A stretch of DNA of 64,000 nucleotides from Carposina sasakii (lineage: Eukaryota > Arthropoda > Insecta > Lepidoptera > Carposinidae). This document shows, piece after piece, positions 23,101 through 33,600 of the stretch (positions are counted from its first letter, which is position 1; each line of letters begins with the position of its first letter). The notes beneath the pieces were generated by a model, which was given only the letters and a program-made list of their open reading frames with translations, was not told the origin of the DNA and made no database searches. The DNA lies in NCBI GenBank assembly GCA_014607495.2, contig CP053159.1:12903501-12967500 (forward strand). The letters run 5' to 3'. Position numbers and translations under genes: made by a program.

Positions 23101-23697
23101 GCATAATGTATTAGTTTTAAGCATTATAGTTGTTAGTGGAGGAGGAATAGATTCCTGCATGCTTGCGAAAGAACTGTCAGCGGGATTGGACTCATACTTC
23201 AGATTGGACGATACAATATCAAATGATACGATATCCACGATGCGTGGTCATGCTAGGGGGGGCTGGTAGACTAAAAACTAAACATGTGTCTAAGTAATTA
23301 TCTATTGTTTGACGGGTGACTTAAGCATCCATTTAAAAAGTTGTAATTATTTATGAATGCTACCTATCATGCCCTAATGAACAACAGAATCCCGATAAAC
23401 AGTTTTATTAGGTAGGTAGAAAGGTAGGTAGGTATGTAAACTCACCATCCACTTCACTATGCATTCTATGCGATGTAATTGTTTCACGAAGATCTGCTAA
23501 TTTACGCCTTTTAGTTAATAGCTCCATAAGTAAACCCTTCTGCAAATATTTGATTTCTTTTAATACAATAACATACAAACAAGTGATATGGTATCTTCAA
23601 TTATCTAACAAACAAATGAATAGTAAATTTATTCGTCAAATAACCTTCTTAGAATGTAGATTGGTGGGTAGGTACTTACGTTTTCTTTATTTTCCAT
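20104..23697 (-). CDS. split gene for a DUF7869-like, transposase-like protein
   Basis: Proposed exons on the minus strand are 23697-23680 (starts ATG), 23539-23446, 22994-22875, 22776-22657 and 22562-20104. All introns between them are GT-AG. The exon lengths sum to 2811 bases, exactly 936 codons plus TAA. The N-terminal third is polar, with proline-rich repeats (residues 38-160), acidic and glutamine-rich stretches, and a basic nuclear-signal-like RKRRK near 359. A cysteine cluster CNSSCKKKC lies at 390-398 and a second (CEQC, CEIC) at 587-611. The C-terminal half has three candidate metal-binding sites: YSVDLQ (Asp649), WLDNCSAQNKNW (Asp729) and GHTYMSADAFHH (Asp773, Glu780). This pattern matches my recollection of the DUF7869 type of RNase H-like, transposase-like proteins, so it is either an intact transposon gene or a domesticated one. 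The last exon is long and has no internal stop. Exon structure and function are unproven. Confidence 0.7.
22657..22776 (-). repeat. duplicated 120-bp exon, copy B
   Basis: This coding exon is bounded by an AG acceptor and GTAAGT donor and adds exactly 40 residues. It encodes SNPADSPF, SIPPPPFSPLTPIML and CEKLQC motifs. It is nearly identical to copy C at 22875-22994; its middle motif aligns with the start of the last exon (SPPLYSPSTPMLL). Phase 1-1 boundaries mean that adding or skipping a copy keeps the frame. Confidence 0.8.
22875..22994 (-). repeat. duplicated 120-bp exon, copy C
   Basis: It has the same length, phase and splice sites as copy B, and encodes SNAADSPF, SIPPLPFSPLTPIIL and CEKLQC motifs. 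The introns beside it are also similar, so the genomic duplication unit was about 215-218 bp, exon plus intron. Confidence 0.8.
23088..23196 (-). pseudogene. decayed fourth copy (D) of the duplicated exon
   Basis: The exon sequence is still readable (SNPADSSF, SIPPPLTTIML, CEKLQC) but has lost 12 bases relative to B and C. The donor is GCAAGT instead of GTAAGT. The only acceptor AG sits one base out of register and lacks a pyrimidine tract, so splicing there would give a 109-base exon that reads into TGA at once. It is probably skipped. Alternatively it could belong to a different first exon. Confidence 0.6.
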
Positions 23698-23707
23698 CGC
23701 AAATAAA

Positions 23708-23738
23708 CACTGAATACACTATTTAAACAGTACTTATA
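23708..23738 (-). promoter_or_regulatory. candidate core promoter of the transposase-like gene
   Basis: On the minus strand TATAAG begins at 23738. The arthropod initiator-like TTCAGTG has its A at 23711, 27 bases downstream of the first T of TATAAG, a canonical spacing. If used, the ATG at 23697 begins at +15, a very short leader. This is a motif match only. Confidence 0.45.
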
Positions 23739-25207
23739 CTGATTATATAGATCAACTTGTTAATTAACAATAAATTTTGAAATAAAATGAAATAGACACT
23801 AAAATTTAAAGATGTGGTCGTCGACTAGTCTAGTCTAAGAGCGGTCACGCAATGAACTTTTGGTGAATTTCCCCTACCTCGCCCCGCGCGGGGTACGTTT
23901 GCTAGTTATAACTACTGCATCTGCCACACTTACTTGTCTTATTCGTAGCAATACGGTAAAAATGGAGAGGTAATTTACTACATAAACATACAGTAAGTAC
24001 CAATGACGTTTATATATTTAGTGCACATTAGATATTTTTTATTCAACACAAGTTATTAACACTTTCAGTGTCAGTTATTGTAGTAATTTGTAGTTCCCGT
24101 TATTTGAAAACTAATGGTATGCTAAGGATAACAACAGTAAGTGCTGAAGAGGTGTTTATCAGTAGTATGACTAGTTTAAAATTATTGTGATTAATAGATA
24201 TTACCACCATTTAAGGTAGTTACGGTGAATATAAGTAGTAATACACATTTACCAAAAAATAGGAAAACAAATTATAACTAGATTATCTGCCCTTGCTGCG
24301 TTTATATTTAGGAGTCGCCAATAATATTTATAATAAACAGCTCAACAACTGCTCTTAAAGTACTTATGTTATGCAAGTCTTCCAAAAGGAACTCACATAC
24401 AGTGTTTATGTTTATTGTAATTTCTAGAATATACAATATTTTTAAATACGCGTCGGTATTACTTATAGATCTTTTATTGCTGATTCCGAATATGCTAATA
24501 ACTCATTTTTGGAAAAAATGCTACATACAGTGGTTATAATTGGTGCGGCAGAAAGGCAGTATAGTTGAACGCGTAAACAGCTAAACCATAACCAAAAACG
24601 TTCAGTTGAAAGGTGTTTTTTTTTATGATAAAAGCAACTTACCTAAGTAGTTATAAAATAATTATACAATACAGAATGAAAGTTTACGTAATTAAGAAAG
24701 TAAATTGGATAACCTTACTCGTATGTAAGAAATATTCGATATTTTAATAAGAATATTCATTTATTTACTCTAGAATATTTATAAAGCATATAAGTATACG
24801 TGAAAAAACGTAATAGAACCAACTTTGACATCATTAATGTATGTCAACATTACGCAATGTACACAAGGTAGAAAAGGTTCAGCGCAATTTTTTTCCGATA
24901 CATTCCAATAGAAACATACACGAATATATTTGAGCTGAAGCTATAAAGGAATGGTTACCCCTCTGTTTAAATAACCAAACATCAAAGGACGAAAATATTG
25001 CCCGGTATTTGACGGGAAATGTTCGCGAACGAACAAATTTTCGGGCGAAAGAGAAACTACCAAAATGAGTTTGGGGCGAAGGCATTTTAAAAAGGCGCCT
25101 TTTGGGCTCTGCCTCGTCCAGGTAATAGCTTTGTAAGAAACCTGTCTCACTAGAGGACTGTAGATACGATACTGGTTGCGATGCCATGATGTCATGTATG
25201 TACATAT
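23739..25207. other. region upstream of the transposase-like gene
   Basis: A self-complementary CCCCGCGCGGGG lies near 23882-23893. The rest is AT-rich. The minus-strand frame 24879-25253 has no recognisable domain. No gene was identified. Confidence 0.5.
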
Positions 25208-25625
25208 ACAGGATGTGGGTGACAGCCAGGCAAATACTGAAATGCTGAATCAAGTACTATTGTGTTGAGTTATACGATAGTGTTATTACTAGCAGGAAAT
25301 GCTAGCCTCCGCGCCAATTGTATCGGACGATCCTGTGACTAATTAAATGGGTTTTTTGGTTATTGTGTGACACATGGCTGTTTTTTGGATCACTTGTAAC
25401 TCTCCATTAGGGTTAGGTAATCAGTTATTACTAGAACTTTTTTGATGGCATTTTTTTTGAAAATCATCTTTTGGTTAAAATTGTATTTTTAAGTTATTAT
25501 CTAAGGCATCATTACAAAAGAATTAAACTAATATTTTCATGAAAATATGAAAAAATAGTCGGAAACTTTTGGAATTTGGTATCAATATGGTATCAATATT
25601 TGCCTAGCTGTCATAAACACCCTGT
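25208..25625. mobile_element. TIR element with ACAGGRTGT and GACAGC termini
   Basis: The left end ACAGGATGTGGGTGACAGCC and the inverse of the right end ACAGGGTGTTTATGACAGCT match over about 29 bases. The interior has no long frame. A second copy, inverted and incomplete, is at 60201-60555, recognised by the shared TTGTATCGGACGATCCTGTG (inverse CACAGGATCATCCGATACAA there). Confidence 0.7.
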
Positions 25626-25742
25626 TTACATACATACATAACAGAAGAATGTCTGTCAGAAAATAATTATGTACGTAGTATGTTTAGGAGTAAAAATAAC
25701 TATAACTAACTTAAGGCTATGTAATCTATACTTATGTACTAT

Positions 25743-26230
25743 ACAGGGTGTAACAAAGTGAATATAGCCCACTATAATAATAAGCTGTCCACAAAATTTA
25801 AGACATGAAAGCCTCGAGCACACCAGATGCGTAAGCGTACACGTGTGCGTACACGTGCACGTACCGCTGAATTGTAATGTATGGAACTGTATAAGATAGG
25901 CCACACCGCTTGACGTCTACGCTTACGTCTACGCATACGCATCTGGTCTGCCCGAGCCTGTATGGTTACATACATTGCAACTAATGGTACGTGCACGTCA
26001 ACGCAGACGTCTACGCTTATGTGCACTCATACGCATCCGGTGTGCTCGAGCATTTAATCACATGTTTATTTTACAAGATTATATGAAAATTCATGTGTTA
26101 TTTAGGAATCCCTCCATGCAGTATAGAAAAATGATTAAACCTATGATTTCGAGTCTTAAAATTTTTGTATAGTTCTCATAGTATGCTATTTTTAAAGCAT
26201 TTTGCTTAACATACCCCTTTTTATACTACA
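25743..26230. mobile_element. palindromic TIR element (ACAGGGTGTAAC family) split by an ACG array
   Basis: The left end ACAGGGTGTAACAAAG, the CCACAAAATTTAAGACATGA landmark and the later CACATGTTTATTTTAC follow the order of the complete copy at 58106. The array at 25811-26052 interrupts it. The right arm (GATTTCGAGTCTTAAAATTT, TGCTTAACATACCC) is diverged and its terminus has decayed. Confidence 0.7.
25811..26052. repeat. period-6 ACG-rich palindromic array inserted in a TIR element
   Basis: Outer ends are GCCTCGAGCACACC and GGTGTGCTCGAGCA, an inverted pair. Inside are one forward and two backward arms with ACG every six bases. Because the host repeat is recognisable on both sides, the array behaves as a discrete mobile unit. 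Confidence 0.75.
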
Positions 26231-26284
26231 GTTAAGTTTAAATAACCATGTATGCTGTATAATGCACGATATTACGGTATTAGG

Positions 26285-26625
26285 TACTGTAGCCCGGTGG
26301 TAAAGACGTGCACCTTCTAAGCAGGAGGCGTAAGTTCTATACCAGTCACGAGGCCTGTACCAATGAATTTATTTCATGTTCAGATTTTAATGTTGCAAAA
26401 TTGTCACTTAGCTCGTGCCTCGGAAAGCACGTAAAACCGTTGGTGCCTGATCTCTCTCCGGTCGTGTCGGCTTTCCGTCCCATTGGACTATGAGAGTAAC
26501 GAAATAGAGAGTGTATCTGTGTTTGCGCACACACTTGTGCACTATAATATCTCCTGCGTACCTGACCACTCTCCGTAGAGATTGGTGGCCTTGACCGAAA
26601 TACGGTCGGAGGTCATCATAATGTA
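26285..26625 (+). mobile_element. tRNA-derived SINE (AAGCAGGAGGCGTAAGTT family)
   Basis: The head TAGCCCGGTGGTAAAGACGT resembles a tRNA 5' half with an A box. The B-box position reads GTTCTATACC here and GTTCGATCCC in the sister copy at 57223. The body carries GTGTTTGCGCACACACTTGT and ends near CGAAATACGGTCGGAG. A partial inverted copy follows at 27095. Confidence 0.75.
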
Positions 26626-26976
26626 CCTAATGACAACTGTTAAAGTAATATTTGCTATAACGTTATACCGTAGTCTAAAACGCAAGAAAGTCGATGGTGG
26701 AAAGCTTATCGATGACGTCACCTGGTTACGTCACCACTAGTATCCTTATAGGTTAGTCCCCGTAAAGTGATAGGTGCTCGTCTAATCTCCGGGGCCCCAA
26801 TCTTGAGACCTATCCCGTTGATTGAGTCAGCCGATGTATAGGGAAATCCCATTTCGCCCAGTGTAATGACATTGGATGGAGGCGTAAGATGCGCTTTTGG
26901 AAACAATCCGGTTTTGATAGACCTTAAATAACCTGGAGAAAAATGAACTAAAGTATATAGGTAGGTATCATCATCA
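26626..26976. other. sequence between SINE and LINE fragments
   Basis: A minus-strand open frame runs through 26718-27011 but its first part is the LINE fragment read in a wrong frame. No independent feature is recognised. The stretch 26740-26860 is GC-richer. Confidence 0.4.
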
Positions 26977-27066
26977 TCATTTACATCCCTGAGAAGTCCA
27001 CTGTTGGACATAGACCTCCCCCAACAACCTCCACTCCGACCGGTCGGAAGCAGCCTGCATCCAACC
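26977..27066 (-). pseudogene. RTE-type LINE, last 29 codons
   Basis: The minus strand ends with WTSQGCK-like codons (here WTSQGCK is altered to end GCK) and a TGA stop followed by four more TGA units. It is the same family as 5921-6352 and 59003-59158, with SDRSEWRLL preserved. It is 5'-truncated after about 90 bases. Confidence 0.75.
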
Positions 27067-27094
27067 TATAATAATATGTAGGTATATGATGATG

Positions 27095-27298
27095 ATCTCC
27101 GACCGTATTTCGGCTAAGGCGACCAATCTCTACGGAGATTGGCCAGGTACGCAGGAGATATTATAGTGCACAAGTGTGTGCGCAAACACAGATGCACTCT
27201 CTATTCCGTTACTCTCATAGTCCGATGGGACGGAAAGCTGACACGAGCGGAGAGAGATCAGGCGCAGGACCAACGGTTTTACGTACTTTCCGAGGCAC
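27095..27298 (-). mobile_element. 5'-truncated SINE, inverted relative to 26285
   Basis: It is the inverse of the body of the 26285 and 57223 SINEs, from CTCCGACCGTATTTCGG to ACTTTCCGAGGCAC. The tRNA-like head is missing. The two copies flank a LINE fragment in inverted orientation. Confidence 0.75.
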
Positions 27299-28149
27299 TA
27301 TTTCTCTAATATTTTAGGATACAGATATGCATTCACAGTTCACAACAGCTAACAAGGGAGGTATGTCAGCTCGGGTATAGGTTTGCGTTTAGTAAGTTTA
27401 GTTTAGTGGTAAGAAAATGAAATTCCAACATAATTTATACAAGTTTGATATTATATTGAATTTTTAAAGAATGTTAAGCCCAAAGGAAACTTCTCTAGTC
27501 AAAATTTAACACTCTCATTCAAATTTAAGGCATTTAATGCTCACCTAGCTAAATTTAATATTTTTAAATTTAGTATTTCTAATGTAGGTACATACATGAT
27601 TATATCTAGCTACATATCGAGTTAAAATGATATAACATTAAGGTGTTAGCACATACTCAACATATGCCGGACATTCGCCGAGCACACGAGCAAAATGCAT
27701 CTCACAACAATAGTTTCAACACCCGAGTACTTTCTATTTGCCAGACTTTAATTAATTAATGTAAGTGCCGGTAAGTCTCGGGAGATTGGTCATTAATTAA
27801 ACGAGTCTTCGCCTATCGATCTCGGAGCAAACAATACACTTTATTAGTTTTATTACCCGTTTCATTCGCTGTCTACCGGTGCGGTCGCTTTTTAGTATTA
27901 ATGAAGGGAACGCTGAGTTGGGAGGATAAAATGTACCTTAATTTTTGCAAAGCTGGAGAAAGTAGCCTAACAAACTATTTTATAATATAGGTTTTATGGC
28001 TTAGTATTAGTCACTACTATTTGTCTGCATGAGGACTTAATTTGCCGAGATATTGTGGTCTCTACCTATACCTAGACCTCATGAAGAAGCTTAAGGTCAT
28101 ACGAGCAGCTGTTAGGGCTATGCTCGGGATTTCCCTACGTATTTGGATG
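27299..28149. other. unique region with GC-richer, homeobox-like patch
   Basis: 27650-27920 has alternating GC-rich and AT-rich blocks, including TTAATTAATTAATG and TCATTAATTAAACG motifs of the type bound by homeodomain proteins. It has no repeat partner. This could be a regulatory element, but that is only inference. Confidence 0.3.
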
Positions 28150-28400
28150 ATTTATACTTGTATATGTAGTATGATTGATCGTGACTTCGTCTGTATGGAT
28201 CCCAGAGTGTACTCTAATGTCCTTCCACATACTTACAACTATAAGTGTGTTTTGTGTACCTAAATAAATAAATAAATAAGTATGCAAAATTTTAAGAAGA
28301 CTGTTTGAGTAAAAGGGTCAAGAGGTAACGTACAAACTTACTTTCGAATTTATAAATTGCGATTAAATTGACCTACTTATGTGTTATATCAGATACATAA
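28150..28400 (+). mobile_element. degraded Helitron-like copy with an inserted LINE tail
   Basis: CGTGACTTCGTCTGTATGG near 28180 matches the start of the copy at 5698, and ACGTACAAACTTACTTTCG near 28332 matches its end. Between them sits a LINE 3' end (28200-28280) with AAATA tail, evidently inserted later. Confidence 0.5.
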
Positions 28401-29374
28401 ACTTAACGGAAACTAACTGCAAAAAAAAAAAAAAATAGAAATAAAACAAGGTAAAAATACAAAAACTGAAACACTACAAATCGATTAACACTAAATAATG
28501 ACGCGAGTAACGGCCCGGCATTACCAAACCGTACACAGCTCCAGTGGACGGTAAATTAATTTTATTTCATTTTAATTTCGCGCCGTTGGATTTAAATATT
28601 CATTCGGCGATTATGCGAGTCCATTAAGCTAAATCGCGGAGCTGCGGAACGTCCCGACTGTTGAATTAAAAATTGTTGCCCGAGACCGGCAGTGAGCTAA
28701 TAATGTGGGGCATTTGTTAAGTGTAGACTCGCCTTTACTTTGCTGAATGTATGGTGCTATTACCCTGTATAATTTGTCATTGACTCAAACTGCAATCATA
28801 ATCTACCGTTTGCAATGGGTTGCTCCAATTTAAACAAAATAAATTACTTACTACCCGAGTCTTACCCGATCTCTCGTACCCGAATACCCTTAAGGGAAAA
28901 GTAACGAATAAGAATACAAGCGTTACTTTTAAAATACAAAAGAGAGGTTGAGATTTTGGTAACAATGACCAACAAAAGTGATTCCGTATAGGTAGATGTA
29001 AAAGAGTGCTCCCCAAACATTGTTAAAAAATAACCTCTCTTTTTGAAGTCGGTTAACAAGTGAGATTCAATACTTAATGTTCATATTAATAAACAAAACA
29101 TACCCGATATACTCGTATGTACAATTGTAAAAAAATAATAACTTCAGTATGCAACTGCATATAATTAGTCAACAAGGACTGGCAACATAAACATTACCTC
29201 CGGTGGCGGAGGTGAGGCAATAAAAGAAATAATTACGGAAAGGCCGATGCAATTTACTTTTTATGAAAGAGAGTCATGCAATAACCTAACTGTATAGGTG
29301 TCTATGGCATAACTTATGTCTTTTTAATGCTTTTATATGACTAATTCTTTCGCGTGAATAATGTAATATGTTCA
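28401..29374. other. no gene seen; GC-richer patch at 28500-28700
   Basis: 28500-28710 is unique, with CpG-containing blocks and TTAATTTTATTTCATTTTAA. 29031-29055 holds a short repeat end also found near 14910. Minus-strand frames at 28777-29059 show no family signature. Confidence 0.4.
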
Positions 29375-29652
29375 CTATGGGTGCGCCCACCACCGGGCCC
29401 TACACCCTCCACTGACCCTCGGATCTGATAACTCATAATTGCGACAACAGGCACTTGCACTAACTACAATCGCCATGAGAAACCAGACCCGAGCACCTAG
29501 CATGCAAGACGATACATTGCACCATTCCGAAATCAAAAAGTAGATAAATAATCTACATATGTTTCGCCAACAACCGTGGCATCCTCAGGATTATAGAAAT
29601 TAGTAAATTAGTAAACCACTAATTATTATGAACCTCTAAAGTCCAACACATT
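29375..29652 (+). mobile_element. truncated copy of the GGGTGCGCCCACC TIR element
   Basis: It starts CTATGGGTGCGCCCACCACC and matches, base for base with few changes, the inverse of 48830-49097. It includes CATATGTTTCGCCAACAACC and stops near CCAACACATTTA, so the second terminal arm is absent. Confidence 0.75.
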
Positions 29653-30411
29653 TAATATGTGTTATCGTGATGTACGAGTATAACTTATAAGCTACATATT
29701 ACATAATTACTGTTTTTTATAAAAATAACTAGAATACATAGTATAATTGATTTTAAGTTTCAAGATAATTAAATGTATTTATTTTTTAAATGTATTTAAT
29801 AATTATTATATTTATTTTTTATTATGTATTATTATAGGTGCAGGTACCAAAAAGTCTAAGGTTCTATTTAAGTCTACGATTACACAAAGAAACTGACATG
29901 TTAAATTAAAACATGGTTCGTTACAACATTAGAACTACCTTATTTCTTTATTCATCAAAATACATACAGTCGTGCCCTTTATCCCCTAAGTACCTATCGC
30001 TTTTGGGGCACCAAATATACAACGCCTAAATTATATTAGGTGAGGTTAGAAAAAAAAAAAAATTATATAAATTGTTACTAATCAAGCGAAGTCATACCGA
30101 GTCGCTAGTCAAAGAATAAAGAAAGTAATAATGCGAGATTGGGCCGTCAAATCTGTTACATCTATACTGCGTATCGGACGGCCGTTACAGAGCCTCCGAA
30201 ATTGCCACATTCACAAATCCGCACGCATCCGACGCACAGTGGGTCGAAATTGTGGTATTGTGAAATATTATTATTGTTCTGCCCTATAAAATTACATTTA
30301 TAAAGGTTTGTAAAGGTATTTATATATTGTATAAATATATAGAGATTTAAGACATGTCAAGGTTATAAGGTGTTTTTAAAAAATATGATAACATAAATAA
30401 TCAATACTTTA
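29653..30411. other. AT-rich region, no gene seen
   Basis: Nothing coding or repeated was recognised. 30165-30245 is GC-richer and unique. Confidence 0.5.
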
Positions 30412-30606
30412 TCTTCAGTACCTGAGCTCTACACCCTCCGCTGACTCTTGATTGCAATCATCTATAGGTAACTACAGTCGGGATGACAGACTAGATTCAA
30501 GCACGCAGCATGCAATACATATATAACTGCTTTTCTGAAAAATACTTAGGACGTTAATAAGTTATTTTCTATATTCTATACACTTTCTTGGCATCCTTAG
30601 AATTTT
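30412..30606 (+). repeat. old copy of the GGGTGCGCCCACC TIR family
   Basis: CTCTACACCCTCCGCTGACTC, CAAGCACGCAGCATGCAAT and a late TGGCATCCTTAG occur in the same order as in the 29375 copy. Divergence is strong and the ends are unclear. Confidence 0.5.
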
Positions 30607-33600
30607 AACCTAGGCAAACACCATTTGCAGATTTGAACTTAACCGAATAGTAATGTCTAATACAATACAATACTAGTAATTATTCACTATTCAATATTTT
30701 TATATCTGTGACTAAGATTTAATTAAAGTTACTTTGATAAAAAGAATGTATTTAAAATACATGTAAACTATTTAAAGCAGCGAAAACAAACTACCAATGC
30801 AATATCGTTTGGATGTCAAAAGCGTCATGTGAAAAACATGTCCCCTTTATTGCAGTTACGCAGGCCACGCTCCACTACGCGGCGCGCCCATGTAAAACAT
30901 TTTGTGTTGCGAGCCTGTTTCCAGTGAAAGCCAGATTCTTTTGCAGGTTTTATTAAAGGTTGTTTTTGTGCGCTTTAAATCGCGAGCCGAAACGATTGTG
31001 AAGTGTTGCTTTTGTGTTCGGAAAAAATAAATGTTTTTTCGTCTTTTTCCAATTTCAAGAATAATTAGCCCACTAATTTATATTTTTTAATCTTTAAAAC
31101 TAATTATTTTCTAAAACATTTACGTTGCCAAAAATATAACTAGTAGAAGCTGTTTTATCGCCAATACTCTTGAAAAAGTAAATAGTAAACGCTTAAAGTA
31201 CTTTAGGCTGATATGTGCGTATAAACATAATAAGAGAGGCTCGAAGATCGAGAACGAGAGTCTAATCTCCTCGGATAATCCCGTATCAATGAGGAGCTCG
31301 CCCGACTGCCTCTTCTATCTTCCTTACTATATAATACGCGCACTTAATGAAGTGCTGGCTACCAAACATGTCGAAGATGTGCAATCAGACTGAAGAAATT
31401 AGTTTTATATACCCATATAAGGAGATACTTGTACATTATGTTTCTTTATTTGTAGGTATATTTAAAGTATTAATTATAAGAATAACAATTCATTTGTAAT
31501 CAATCTTGAGTTATGTGCACACAAATGTACAAGTGAACAGTGTACGAAACGTTGTGAATGTTTTAGTTGTCGTATAAAACATTTTGGCTAATTTTATACG
31601 ACTGTTATATTCCCTACAGCTATAATACGCACTTGTCGGAAACCAACATCGTATTTATATATTTTATTATTAGAGGTTATAACCTCTAATAATAAAAGCC
31701 GAAAGCGAATTGAAAACCAAATTTCCTCCTGACAAATACCGCATAAAGATCGTCAAGAACGATTAATTGCTATTCGCCAAAAAAGCCGAAGCGTTAAGCG
31801 TTTTCAAAAATAGGGCGTAAATTTCTACGAAGCACTCGCGATGAAAACGCCCGGGCCGAGATTTTAATTACAGAAATATTATTAAGTCAGTCGCCGAATA
31901 AAAGCAATTTAGGGCAAAAAATACGAGCGAACTGGACAAAGGCAGAGATTTCCATACACATAAACGCATAAATAATTTTGATTGTGGTCACCAAGCACAT
32001 AAATAAAGTTGTATGTTTTGGCGTTCGCACGTGGACCGCCCTTAGAGCAAATAATGTGAGTGTCACAGGCTCGGAATTGGGGGTCGGCGAAGAGGGGTGG
32101 TAAATAAATAGGTACACAATCTCTGGCACACAAATATACATTTCGAGGCTGTAATGTGTTTGCTGCGAAGGGCATTTTATTTCTTGTGTGACGCTTGTCG
32201 CTAGCAGATGAATGGTAGGTGATAGTATTTCTATTTGCTACAAGTGATGTGTGAATTGTTATGATCATAAATGGTGCATTGTTTCTTTATGTCTTTTTAA
32301 CTATGGATGTATCATTGATCAGAATAAATACTGTAGCCTTTTCTAGAGCGTATTTTCAGTAATATATCGACCTGGCAAGCAATGCTTATTATAAAACCGC
32401 TGCTTTGATCTCTATCAAGAAAACTTTCACAAAATTACGAACGCCATTCGAAATTTCGAAAAGGCTGTAGGTACCAACCTTAGATGACACGTCACTGGTA
32501 CCAACCTTAACTTAAAAAACCTAATTACCCGCTGGAATTCTATAACTTGCGGGGCCGGCCGCAGCGGTCAGGCCGCACATTTACATAGCAGGCGGCTCGG
32601 GATGTTTGCTCTAGACCTGCAGCTGGACGCTTTAATTGGCTTTACACCTAAAGTTAAGCACACTTTGAACGCCTAATTATGTTACTGTTTGCCGGATTTT
32701 GGCCACTCGAAAAGGTGAATTCGAGTTACGAGTGATGGATTTTTTATTGCGAGATTGGGACTCGTGGTAATTGTATTTTTTTTTTATAAAACTTTTTAAT
32801 TGTATACTACTGTTACAATTGTTGTTTTTAAATTCGTGCCGAAGCTCAATAACGACGAATAATCAATAAGTGCGATTGCAGATAATCTCGACACGTAATA
32901 TAGCAACGATATTATGCACAATACACAATTTTATAGTGTTCTTTTTTAATGTACCGAAGTGTAAATAAAAAATAATGATCAACGCTCCACAATAATCACG
33001 CGTCGCGTGCAACCAAACTATATAACTGTTGTTAATGAAATTAGCTGAAGCGACACTTCGCGACTCAACTTAACTAAGTGGTTAAAAAAGCTATTTTCCA
33101 TTCGTGTCTATGAATGCTATTGCCCTCATTAAATTTATTGCTTTGCCGCACTCGTAACAGACAAAGGGGGTAAACGACGTTTTTTATGTTTTTTGTTACC
33201 TATTGGCTATTGCAGAAACGTATAAGCAAAACTAGTTATTTTTTTTTATAAATGTTTTTTATATAAACATATCAGCAGAATTTAGATCCGTCATGTTGTT
33301 TTTAGATTTATATGGTCATAAGTTAAGTGAAGACTATAATATTAGGCGCCAAGCACCGTCTTCGGTTTAGACTTTTAGACACTGTTGTCTTTGTAGGTAA
33401 AATGTAGTTCAGATAATTTTAGGAATTGCGCGTCAATGAGAAAAATATTAATTATGCTATTTGGAAAGAGCTTTTCTTCACATCAATGCGTTATTAAGTA
33501 TTATGAGGTTATATGCAATATTTATTGCTCATACTGTATGCGCATCAATTATATACTGCGGTAGTCTGTTTGTCGAAAACTAATTTTGATTGACCAAAAT

